In this document: in pieces, positions 1 through 10,800 of the stretch
How the letters are laid out: the number at the start of each line of letters is the position of its first letter
Position numbering within the stretch: position 1 is the first letter of the stretch
Assembly (NCBI GenBank): GCA_963921425.1
Contig: OY992838.1
Location: forward strand, 12,524,001-12,588,000
Direction: 5' to 3'
DNA from: Dryas octopetala
Lineage: Eukaryota > Streptophyta > Magnoliopsida > Rosales > Rosaceae
DNA length: 64,000 bases
Notes under the pieces: model-generated
The model's database searches: none
Told to the model about the DNA's origin: nothing
What the model saw: only the letters and a program-made list of their open reading frames with translations
Position numbers and translations under genes: made by a program

Positions 1-7
1 CCCTTGT

Positions 8-274
8 AGTATAAACAAAAAGTCAAAACCCTTTCCCTATATCGTCTCTTCTTCTTACTCACCCATTCGCAGCTGTGCTCTCTCTGAAAAAAGTTCCACC
101 ACCCTCGCAGGTCTGCTCTCTCTTTCTGTCTGTTTGTCTCTCAAACTCATTTTCTGGAGTGAACAATTTCTCTTCTCTATCTTTTTCTTTCTATTTATTA
201 TCAATAACTGAAAAGAGAATTTGGTTTTGGCTTTGCATGTTTCAGATCTCAAGTCAGAGCTAAAGTGTAAAGCC
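8..274 (+). promoter_or_regulatory. Core promoter and 5'UTR of the eEF1B-gamma gene
   Basis: A TATA-like TATAAAC lies at 10-16 and a telo-box-like AAAACCCT at 25-32. The segment from about 40 to 270 is rich in CT tracts. Telo-box motifs and pyrimidine-rich leaders are common in plant translation-machinery genes, so the layout fits the gene downstream. Transcription start is inferred near 40. Anything upstream of base 1 is not visible. Confidence 0.55.
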
Positions 275-3200
275 ATGGCTCTGGTAAGTTACCTTTGTTT
301 TCTTACTTTCAATTGTATTAAATCTCTCTTTCATTGTCTCTGCTTGTACTGCAGTTCATGGCTTATCTTTTCATCTTAAAATTCTTAATTCTAAGATCAT
401 ATGTGTTTGAATTTTCCTTTTTCTTTTGTCTTCCGTAAACTTGTACTTCAGAGGTACTTTGCATGTATTCTTAATTTATTTTACATGGGTTTGTTTCCAA
501 AATTGAACTTACTTTGTACTAAAGGATTTTTGATCTGATAATGTTGATGAAATATTAGATATCCCATTTGAACATATTCAGCGAATGGCTATGCTTTCAC
601 TTGATAAAAGAACCTGTTATCAATTGTGGAAATTGCTTTGATATGTTTTGTTTTCATTTATATGTCATCAGCAATTATTTGGTGATCTTCCTTTATTGAT
701 AGCCTGTCTGATCCACTCTGCAGGTCTTGCATGCAGGAGGGTATACAACGAAAAATGCTTACAAGCCACTCATTGCTGCTGAGTATACTGGTGTGAAAGT
801 CGAACTTACACACTTTGAGATGGGTGTTGGAAACAAGACTCCTGAATTTATCAAGATGAACCCAATTGGGAAGGTAGATTTTTGCGTAACTATTATATAC
901 TAAAGGAAATGCTAGTTTGGTATTCTGTTTTAAAGAATCTAGGCTATATTTCTAGGTTCCTGTGTTGGAAACACCCGATGGTCCCATCTTCGAGAGTAAC
1001 GCCATTGCACGTTATGGTAAGATTGTTCTGTTTGTCTATTCACATTTCTCGTTGGTGTATTAGAAATTTTGCAATGTTGTTGTTGCTTCAGTTACTCGCT
1101 TGAAGGCTGACAATCCTCTCTATGGTTCTTCTCTGATTGATTATGTAAGAAACTCAATTTCTGTTTGTGTTGTTTTTCTTTCTTGAACCTGAAGTGTTGT
1201 TTATTCTATTTATCATAACTTTCAGCCCTGCTGAAATAAGCTGCTTGTGATTCTCTTGTCCATTATTATGCTTACTTGTGTATATTCTTCTTTAGGCCCA
1301 TATCGAGCAATGGATTGATTTTGGATCATTGGAGATAGATACTAACATAATTAGTTGGTTTAGACCAAGAATGGGGTGGGCCGTGTACCTTCCTCCGGTA
1401 AGTTACATATTGTAGAATTGTGTCATTTCAGTTTCTTCCCAATATAGCTAGCTTTTTCTCTGAGCTTGGTTCTCATCTTTCATGAAAGAGAGTTTTTGCT
1501 CCCTTGTTTTAGTACTTATTTGGAGTTATTTATTCATTCTAGAGACTATATGAGCTCTACACTTTGCTTACTTCACAGGACACATTGTAGAGTTTCATGG
1601 AATACCTGTTTTAGTGCACATGAGTTGCTCTTATTGAGTATGTTCTTAGTCTTGTAAAAGAGAGTTTTAGTGTGTTCACATGGCATCATCTGATCATCAA
1701 ATACACTTGTTTTGTTTTATTCTTTTTGCACATCATTTGAGTTGATCGTTCATTTTAAAAACAAGATTAGATCTATGTTTGTTTTAGGATAACAGTGTAG
1801 AGGTTAATGGAATACGTTAATTATTTTTCACTAAACAACCTGCGCTTTGTAATGACTACGGTCAGAAAATTTAATCATGTTACCTCTGTGGGTCCAAATG
1901 AACCATGACTATTGGTATATATGCATTCTTCTCTTTCCCTAAAATAACCTTATTTAAAGTCTAAATAATATAGATTGTTCATAATCCCCTTGATATGACT
2001 TTTGTAATTTCAATTGCGTTAATGGTTCATTGGAGTTTGTCTGACTTCAGTTTTTCTTTTCAAAAATGTTTCGGTGGAGTTCTCTTTGACTTTGATTTTT
2101 ATGTGTTTTCTGTTTAAGGCCGAGGAAGCTGTGGTTTCTGCATTAAAGAGAGCACTAGGTGCTTTGAACACCCATCTTGCTTCTAACACATACCTAGTTG
2201 GGCATTCCGTAACCCTCGCTGATATTGTCATGACGTGCAATTTGTTTATGGGGTTCACCAAGCTGATGACTAAGAGCTTCACTTCAGAGTTCCCTCATGT
2301 TGAGAGATACTTCTGGACCATGGTCAATCAACCAAACTTCAAAAAGGTATTGGGTGAGGTCAAGCAGGCTGAATCTGTTCTACCCGTTCCATCTGCAAAG
2401 AAGCCTTCGCAGCCCAAAGAATCTGCTAAACCCAAGGCCAAGGAGGAGCCAAAGAAAGAAGCCAAAAAGGAAGCGGAAAAGCCCAAAGCAGAAGCTGCTG
2501 AGGGAGAGGAGGAAGCACCAAAGCCAAAACCCAAGAATCCTCTTGATCTGCTCCCCCCAAGTAAGATGATATTGGATGACTGGAAGAGGCTTTACTCTAA
2601 CACAAAGAGCAACTTCCGGGAGGTTGCTATTAAAGGTAATCATCTCAATGCTTGATTATTTTCATCACCCTTAAGATTTGGGTGGTATAGTTTGGTCTTT
2701 CCCTTCTATGTGGTTTCCCATTTTCAATTAATTGGAAACCCAATTCAGTAATGTTGTTAGAATATCGACCCAATTCAGTAATGTTGTTAGAATATCGACA
2801 CAAGCCAGACTTGACAACTTCAATTAACATGTCATATTCCATGTGAATTGTTTTTCAGTATTGCATTTCTGTTTCATGTAGTACTTTTGGAAATTTCTGT
2901 TTGGATTAAGCTACCAAAACTTAGAAATATTCATTGACATATAATGACTTGGATGCAGTTGGTTTGTTCCTGTTTGGAATATTAGAAGTCGAAAATATCA
3001 GTTGGATTTTCTAACATTAAATAGATTCTTACATCCTTGTTTCTTGTTTACTACAGGATTCTGGGACATGTACGATCCTGAGGGATATTCTCTTTGGTTC
3101 TGTGATTACAAGTACAATGATGAGAATACTGTTTCCTTTGTGACACTGAACAAGGTCGGTGGATTTCTTCAGCGGATGGATCTGGCCCGCAAGTATGCCT

Positions 3201-3436
3201 TTGGGAAGATGCTAGTGATTGGCTCAGGGCCACCATTTAAGGTGAAGGGGCTATGGCTCTTCCGGGGACAGGAGATTCCTCAGTTCGTGATGGAAGAGTG
3301 CTATGACATGGAGCTCTATGACTGGAAGAAGGTTGACCTTTCAGATGAAGCCCAAAAGGAGCGTGTCAATCAGATGATTGAAGACCAGGAGCCATTTGAG
3401 GGAGAGCCTCTTTTGGATGCCAAGTGCTTCAAGTGA
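275..3436 (+). CDS. Elongation factor 1-gamma (eEF1B gamma subunit), 7 coding exons
   Basis: Gamma subunit of the eEF1B nucleotide-exchange complex that recycles eEF1A-GDP in cytosolic translation. Exons by splice consensus and phase: 275-283, 724-873, 956-1016, 1092-1144, 1296-1397, 2119-2635, 3057-3436; total 1,272 nt, 423 aa, close to the usual plant length. Residues about 1-80 form a GST-N fold (MALVLHAGGYTTKNAYK), about 90-215 a GST-C fold (SNTYLVGHSVTLADIVM), then a Lys/Glu/Pro/Ala-rich linker (KEEPKKEAKKEAEKPK), and from about 265 the conserved EF1G domain (GYSLWFCDYKYNDENTVSF) to the end CFK. The first coding exon is only nine bases, so ORF scans miss the start. No disruption is seen. 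The structural role is known for the family; metal or redox roles sometimes proposed cannot be judged here. Confidence 0.96.
2738..2797 (+). repeat. 30-bp perfect tandem duplication in eEF1B-gamma intron 6
   Basis: The unit beginning ACCCAATTCAGTAATG occurs twice head to tail (2738-2767 and 2768-2797) without mismatch, about 100 bp after the intron donor. It looks like a recent slippage duplication with no sign of function. Confidence 0.85.
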
Positions 3437-4015
3437 AATGTCTAATCGCCAACTGAAAGGGTGTATTTTTGTCCATTTTTTTCTTGTTATAGTTTGTTTA
3501 TGTGATCCTGTTTCAGAATAACGGAGTCTAGCCTTTTTGGTGCCTTTGAGTGACAAGTAAATTTGTAATCCTTGTTTTTGCAATTTCATTTCGGAAAATG
3601 AATTAAACATCTATATAATAGAATCTTGTCATCAGATGTAAGCTTATTCTCTATGGTTTTGCCCCACAACGGGGTTTTTGTTACGTTAAACAACCGTCAC
3701 TTCTCAGTATGGACAATGAGTATCAGATGAGAACATTTATATAGTTAGGTTTTTCTCTATGCTCTTGAACGTTTTGACGCTGTTCACTTAGTGATATTGG
3801 CATCAAATGTCACTGTATGATGTATCTGTTTGTTCAGCCCAACAGTTGCTTCAGAAACAAGGAGGGGCAACCACAAAACAGCAAGGACCACAGAAGAAGA
3901 TGAGAGAATATGTTACTGAAGTTGCATCTGCATCGCTAGTATTTTGTTTCAAAAACTGTTTGGCTTTCAAATATAAGGAATACAATTGAAACATAAATTT
4001 GGTGTTTGAGAGTTA

Positions 4016-4170
4016 GGTAAGATACACCGTCACATGGTGTAATCAATCCAATGTATAAGTGTATTGTTGGACGGTATGTTTATCTCTCCTAAAGTATAAT
4101 ATTAATAACATATACTTATATTATGACACGTTGGATTGGCTACACCACGTGATGGTGTATCGGTCATACC
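4016..4170. mobile_element. Small MITE-like inverted-repeat element
   Basis: Both ends carry an inverted repeat of about 30 bp: GATACACCGTCACATGGTGT at the left matches the reverse complement of the right end, GATACACCATCACGTGGTGT, and similarity continues through AATCAATCCAA / AGCCAATCCAA. The AT-rich middle is about 85 bp with no coding potential. A target-site duplication is not clear, so the superfamily is unassigned. Confidence 0.7.
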
Positions 4171-4934
4171 GAAAAATCTCTTGTACTCCACAATCATGTG
4201 ATTCATGTCTTCCTTTTCATCAGTTGAATTGATACAATCCACGGGAAGTCATCACTCATCAGAGCATAAATACATTTAACAAATCTATGAGCTATTTAAT
4301 CAAGCAAAAATGAAGCTATTTAACAAATCTAAGAAATTATATAGAAAAATTTTTCCAAAAATGAGGCATGTATAGCACAAGCCATGCAAGCCAACAAAGA
4401 AGGACTTACTTACAACGCAGATATGCCACCTGTTATCCCCTCCCCCTTTCTCTCTCTATCTCTCTCATTCTTTTTCTCTCACTCTCATTCTCTCTCTTTT
4501 TTCTCTCTAATTAAGATAACACATATCCCTATAACAGGGACAGATAAGTTATTCTCAAGCCAACATAGCCAACTTGAGTGGTCAATATCATAAAAGAATG
4601 AGCTTTGATCAACAAACAATCATAAATATGCCAAACACTTTAATTAAAACATATGCAACTGAACATTTTCCTTCCTTTTAACCTTTACGGTTTTACATAA
4701 GTGTATAGGTAAGTTTTTTCTTTTTTAATTTTTCCAGAATTCATAACAAAGTTGGAACATTTGTTTCTCGCGTATATGCTCATATGATATATAGAGATGA
4801 GTGGAGGCTGGCAAGGTGGTCAGATCGGGTGGGTGGGGTGAAACTAAATCGATATTGTTAGGGATTTTAAATTTATATTTAAATACACGTGTCAGTATTT
4901 TATATGTTATAAAATTAATAATTATTTGAACAGT

Positions 4935-5117
4935 AATGCTACACTTACCACATTTTTATACCACAATTTTATACTATCTTACATGACATTCATACATTGG
5001 ATACTAAAAATTAAAAAATACAACCTAAAAAAGAAAAAGGAAATACCCTTCCAATAAAGTAATGATACATTAGGTGAGATACAAATGTAGGAAAAAAAAT
5101 GTGGGACAACTAGTATT
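4935..5117. mobile_element. MITE, same family as those at 44198 and 58335
   Basis: An AT-rich segment of about 185 bp beginning AATGCTACACTTA and ending TAGTATT. It aligns along its whole length with 44198-44381 and its duplicate 58335-58517, sharing blocks such as ATTTTATACTATCT, GACATTCA and TAATGATACAT in the same order. Its ends form short imperfect inverted repeats (AATGCTA / TAGTATT). No coding capacity. Confidence 0.7.
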
Positions 5118-5645
5118 ATTGAATGAGCCATGCATGCATGAATAAAATATTAATACATTATTTGAAAAACAAATTTGAGGCTCAAAACTATGTGGCATTA
5201 CTCTTTGTCCATGTGGCATATTGCTGATCAAATATGTGGGGTCAACTTCATAAGCAATTAACAGAAAAATTGACTGGAGTGTTAATAAAAGTATGTAATT
5301 GTGTACCTAATTGTAGAATTTTGGATATCGCGTATCAACTTATAACTTTGTAAGTGTCTAATTATGTAAGTTGTAAGTATTTTGTAATCGATAAAAAAAA
5401 AAAAAAAAATTTAGAGGTTCAAAGAATCAAACGTGGTCGAATACGAAATATGAAGACATGTGGGTTGGATTGGTTATTCTGAGAAAAGTTTTTGTTATTA
5501 TTCAGTTTTGAAAATAAAATCTAAAAAAATATTTGAAAATTAAAAAACAAAAAACAAAACGCCAAACCGGGTTGCTGTGAAAGAGCGATCTCTCCAAAGA
5601 CAAAACTTCAGAGAGGGAAAGTTTCACACAGAGAGTTTTGGAGAG

Positions 5646-6851
5646 ATGAGTAAAATTTCAGGTTGTAGATCTTCGAGTTTGCTTGTATTATTGGCTTCTA
5701 TTTCTCTACAATTCATTCGAGGTTGGCCATCAGATATCTCTTATCAGTTTGTAAATTATTAAACTTTACATTCCATTCCATTTTGTTTTGTTTTGATATT
5801 TCTTTAATTTTATGTGAATTTGTATTTGTGTTGTATTTGGCAACGAAGACATGTTTGATTTTTGCTCGTTCAATTATTTTGTTATTTTTAGATAATGCTA
5901 TTTGAATTCTTTTGTTAGTTGCTTTCTGGGTCCGCTTCAAATCACGTATTTCGAATGTTTGGTTTCTGAGAAAACTGAAAAAGAAAGTTACAATTTCTTT
6001 TTGTTTTTTTGTTAAATAGCTAAAAGCCCACCCGAAGCAACCCAAGATAGTCATTATGAAATGCTAAATTGATAATATCTTACATTTTTAAAATTTAAAT
6101 TTTCACTAATTTTCACTAATTTTTTTTCTTAAAGAATATAGATGTTCATGTTCCATTTATGAAAGTCTCTTAATACATACTTTAATGTGTGTCAACTCGA
6201 AGTGTATGGTGTATCTGGGTTACCTGATTTTGTGGTATCCAAATACCATAGCTGGATTTTGAATTAATAGTTTTTGCAATCTTAACAGAAATCTTTGATT
6301 GAGAGTGGCTTGCAAATATCTGGAAAATGAGAATTAATATTTTGCAACATCCAAAGTTAAGGCTTGCTTTGGTGGCTACAAACAAACCAATTTTTGTTTT
6401 TTTAATTGTGTGCTATTACTTCAAGTCATAAAAGCAGACCTTATACTAGACTAGATCATTACCTCTCATAGTAATGTGCCTTTAACTAACGGAAGGAGGT
6501 GATATGATGAATGAAAGATATATGATGCCTTTCTGATGATATGAAGTGAATAATTTTTTTTTCTCATTTTAACTAGACGATATCTTTATCTTCTGGGCCT
6601 ATTTCTCAGGCTTTTCTGATGATTCATCGAGTTCCAAAATTGATACAAAGGCTGAGACTCATGCTACTTCCAAAAGCAGCACTGGGTCTACATTGGTCAT
6701 CATATTCTTTGGACTTGTAGTAGCTGCGTTGTTATCCTTTTTCCTTTTCAAGCTGTGGCAAAAGAAGAAACGAGAAGAGCAGTATGCCCGTCTTTTGAAA
6801 TTGTTTGAAGAGGATGATGAGCTTGAGCTTGAACTTGGTCTTCGGGATTGA
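5646..6851 (+). CDS. Small single-pass membrane protein, unknown function, 2 coding exons
   Basis: Exons 5646-5721 and 6610-6851 join in phase (CGA-G|GC) to give 105 aa. Residues about 1-25 look like a signal peptide (SSLLVLLASISLQF before RG). A short Ser/Lys/Thr-rich lumenal or extracellular stretch follows, then one transmembrane helix (TLVIIFFGLVVAALLSFFLF, about residues 49-68), a basic stop-transfer stretch (KLWQKKKREEQ) and an acidic tail (EEDDELELELGLRD). This predicts a type I topology with a short cytosolic tail. The donor GTTGGC is weak, but it restores the frame and places the intron at the signal-peptide border. The alternative donor at GTAAAT (5752) would shift the frame. I do not recognise a named family; similar small plant transmembrane proteins are usually annotated as uncharacterised. 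Confidence 0.75.
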
Positions 6852-7052
6852 AATACTTGGAGTTAATTAAAGTCAAGGTATGCCTCCTATCTTTTCGTTT
6901 TATACTTTTCAATGTGCAATGTTATATCTTTTGTTTTAAAATTGGTTTAGGGGCATGACTATGTGTGCAATAGACATGGCCAATGCAAACTTCGCATGAG
7001 CAATTTTTGCGAAATTCTGTGTAGTGTAGATACCTCTGTAGTAAAGCCTTAG

Positions 7053-7409
7053 TGATGCAAGGCACAAAGAGTCTTTAGATTTTTATACTGTAATAAGTTG
7101 GGTTTCAGAATACTAAGAAATTACTTATATGGAAAGAGTCATCAATGTATTGTGGAAACAATAAAAATGTTTAGAGAGGAGTCAGAGTCATTATTAATGT
7201 ACTATAAAAGGGGCAGACCACTTTGTCTGCAGAAACCAATCTTGATCAATATAAATTTAGATATTATCAGGTCCTAAACTATCCCACAGCCTTTTTCTTG
7301 CTTTACCTTTAGAAATTAGTCTCGTATGGTGCTTGGAGTATCATCCATCCTTTTTACTTACTGTGTGAGATTAAGTAAAACAGGAATTGAACTTTTTTCT
7401 GTTTACGTC
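7053..7409 (+). repeat. Degenerate 5' LTR of the chromovirus remnant
   Basis: It starts TGATGCAAGGC and contains a TATA motif (CTATAAAAGG near 7202). It matches the 3' LTR that starts TGACGCAAAG at 13586, with many substitutions and indels, so the insertion is old. The right edge is set by the primer site at 7413. Confidence 0.55.
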
Positions 7410-7671
7410 AAGTGGTACTAGAACCACACTCCAGATTTGTGACTGTTGCGGTCAATGGCTGGGAAAAGTAGTAACAGAGAGAGACCATGAGAACTTTTAA
7501 ACAACTCAAGGGATGCAAATTGTTTGGACGGAGTGAAAGTCCAAGAACAACATACTAAAGAAACACATTCGATTGTAGAGATAGTAGTTAGTTTTATGCA
7601 TGAACTTGATGAAGGCATAAGGCTTGTTGATGAAAGAGACTCAATTTATACTATAAAATTGAAGGCTAATA

Positions 7672-7676
7672 TAGAG
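7672..7676. repeat. Target-site duplication of the copia element (left)
   Basis: TAGAG at 7672-7676 immediately precedes the left LTR and is repeated exactly at 13053-13057 after the right LTR. The pair fixes both element ends and shows insertion by integrase. Confidence 0.85.
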
Positions 7677-7841
7677 AATTGAGAATTATAATTAGGCTGA
7701 AATAATCTTCATTATACTGTGTATATTTATACAGGATACAAATACCAAAGATGGTAAGTCAACTATACAATTAAAACTGCTAACTTATTGCTAATTGACA
7801 ACTAATTACAGCTAATACACGCTAACTAATACACGCTAACT
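7677..7841 (-). repeat. 3' LTR of the copia element
   Basis: 165 bp, one mismatch to the partner LTR. In element sense it begins AGTTAGCGTG and ends CTCAATT, not TG...CA. An internal 15-bp segment (GCTAATACACGCTAA type) is repeated next to the inner end. Confidence 0.93.
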
Positions 7842-7853
7842 CTCCCCCTCAAG
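7842..7853 (-). promoter_or_regulatory. Polypurine tract of the copia element
   Basis: The minus strand reads CTTGAGGGGGAG directly against the 3' LTR, the standard plus-strand primer of plant copia elements. The stop codon of the polyprotein (TGA) lies within it, so the coding frame overlaps the tract. Confidence 0.85.
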
Positions 7854-10800
7854 TTGGTGCATAAATATCGCACATGCCCAACTTGGATAGCGATGTATGG
7901 AAAGAACCACTAGTCACGGCATGAGTCATCATATCAGCCAGCTGATCCGCACTCCTAATATAAGGAACCTCAATCACACCAGAATCTAAATTATCCTTGA
8001 TGTAGTTTCTGTCAAGCTCAATGTGCTTGGTTCGATCATGCTGCACCGGATTATTAGCAATTTCAATAGCCGCTGTGTTATCACAAAAGAGCACCATCGG
8101 TTTTTGGGGACCATACCCGAGTTCATCCAAGAGAATTTTGAGCCAAGCAAGCTCAGTAGTCGCATGATGAAGGGCACGGTATTCCGCTTCTGCACTAGAT
8201 AAAGATACCACCTTCTGTTTCTTACTCCTCCAAGTTACCAAGTTGCCCCCAACAAATGACACATACCCAGAAGTAGACTTTCTATCCAATTTGGATCCAG
8301 CAAAGTCAGAATCAGTATATCCCACAATATCTAGGTGACCATGCCTGGAGAACATAACACCTTTACCTGGAGAGGATTTCAGATAAGCCAAAACACGATT
8401 CACTGCATCCATATGTCTATCACTCGGATTATGCATAAATTGACTCACAACACTAACTGCATATGATATGTCAGGTCTAGTATGAGCTAGATAGATCAAC
8501 TTCCCTACTAACCTCTGATACCTCTCCTTGTTCGTTGGAACCTGATGAGCGTAAACAGCTAGACCATGGTTCACCTCAATAGGAGTATCCACAGGTTCGC
8601 AGGCAGAGTTACCAGTTTCGGCCAAGAGATCTAACACATACTTCCGTTGAGAGAGAAAAATTCCTTGCTTGGATCGAGATACTTCAATGCCCAAGAAGTA
8701 TTTTAGAACTCCCAAGTCTTTCATTTCAAACTCCCTGGCCAGATAGCTCCGAAGCTTCTCTATCTCACGTATGTCACTGCCTGTAACAATCATATCATCA
8801 ACATAAACAATAAGCAAGGTAATGTTATCACCATCCCTTTTATAGAACAGAGTGTGATCTGCCAAAGCTTGCCTAAAGCCATACTTTCTCATTGAGTAGC
8901 TAAACCTGCCAAACCAAGCCCTCGGCGACTGCTTCAATCCATACAACGCCTTCTTCAGCTTGCATACTTTACCTCCTTTTGGTGTAAATCCTGGAGGAGG
9001 ATCCATATACACCTCCTCTACCAGATCACCATGAAGAAATGCATTCTTCACATCAAACTGTCGTAGCGGCCAGTCCAGATTAACTGCAAGAGAGAGTATG
9101 ACCCTAACAGTGTTCATCTTGGCTACAGGGGCAAAGGTCTCTTGATAGTCAATCCCATAAGTCTGGGTGTAACCCTTGGCTACTAGTCTAGCCTTGTACC
9201 TGTCCACTGTCCCATCTGACTTATACTTCACCGTAAATACCCACTTACACCCTACTGTCTTCTTTTCTCGAGGTAACTCGACCATCTCCCAAGTAGAGTT
9301 CTTCTGGAGAGCCTCCATCTCCTCTACCATAGCATTCTTCCACTTGGGGTCCCCAAGGGCTTCCTGAAAATGACTAGGAACAGACACAGAAGACAACTGA
9401 AGGGCAAAAGCTAGATGAGATTTAGACAACCGATGATATGAGATGAAATCAGACATTGGATAAATGACATTAGAAGATGACTTGGAAAAACCAAACCTAT
9501 CAGGTTCTTTACGATCACGAAGAGGATATTTCCTACCCTGACCACCGACTTGTAAATTCAAGTCAGCAGAATCTGAAGCTACAGTGGTAGGATCCAAATA
9601 AGAAGAATCTGAAACTATAGGATTAGAGTCCAAATCATTATCAAAGGTTATAGGAGAAGAGACATGTACCTCAGAATTAATCTTGGAAGAGTCATTCGAT
9701 GGCATGGTAGTATCATCAAGAGAAGTACTGGAATCAGAAGGAGGCACGGCAGTAGCATCTTTGTTCCTTCTTGTATAGTGTTTTTGGAACAACTGTGCTG
9801 GCCTTTCAGCCCTACCTTCTTCAGGTTCGGATTCAGTCTCCATAAGATTTGGGGTATTAGAAATCTCCCCCTCACCCAAAGTAGCTGAATCCTCCCCCTT
9901 ACCTGAAATCCACAATCTTTTTTCTGCCAACCATAATTGTTCCTCTTCCTTACTATTAATCTCCCCCGGAAGAGGAATCAAAGACACATCCCCAGAAAAA
10001 TAAGACACTCGTTCACAGAATTGAACGTCCATAGATACATAGTATTTGCCCGTAGGGGGATGAAAACACTTATATCCCTTTTGGGAATTAGAGTATCCAA
10101 GAAAGACACACCGAATAGCACGTGGATCAAGCTTATCCCTATGAAGAGAATGAACATGAACATAACACACACAACCAAAAATCTTAGGACAAAGATTAAG
10201 GGTAGAAGGAATAGAGTGGAACCGTGATAACATCCTCAAAGGAGTTTGGTAGTCAATGATACGGGCAGGCATTCGATTGATAAGAAAAACAGCAGTCATG
10301 ACAGCATCTGCCCAGAAACGTTTAGGAACATGCATAGTAAAACATAAGGCCCTAGCTACCTCTAGGAGATGCCGGTTCTTACGTTCTGCTATACCGTTCT
10401 GTTGTGGTGTGTAGGCACACGTTGTCTGGTGAAGGATGCCATGGAGTTTGAAGAAATCAGCAAGAGACTGATTCACAAATTCACGACCATTATCAGAATG
10501 AAAAACCTGAACCTGAGTATGAAACTGTGTGACAATCATTTTGTAAAATTGAGGAATAACATGGATAACGTCACTCTTAGACTTTAGCAAATACACCCAG
10601 CTTACCCTAGTGCAGTCATCAATAAATGAAACAAAGTATTTATGACCCGAAGCAGACGGGGTAGAAAAAGGACCCCAAACATCAGTATAAACACAAGAAA
10701 AAGGTTTCGAACTTTTATTGGAACTGAGTTTGAAAGGAACACGATGATTTTTAGCATAAATGCATTGTTCACATCTTAAGCTAGAAATAGAAACATTGCA

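Larger units (their letters stand above)
3437..5645. other. 3'UTR of eEF1B-gamma and intergenic DNA
   Basis: The eEF1B-gamma 3'UTR probably ends around 3600-3640 after AATAAA-like AT-rich sequence (AATTAAAC near 3600). The rest holds no convincing gene. It carries two MITE-like elements (4016-4170 and 4935-5117), a CT-rich tract at about 4437-4510 and an A-run near 5393-5410. Short ORFs at 3807-3989 and 4384-4593 show no family resemblance and were not called. Confidence 0.6.
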
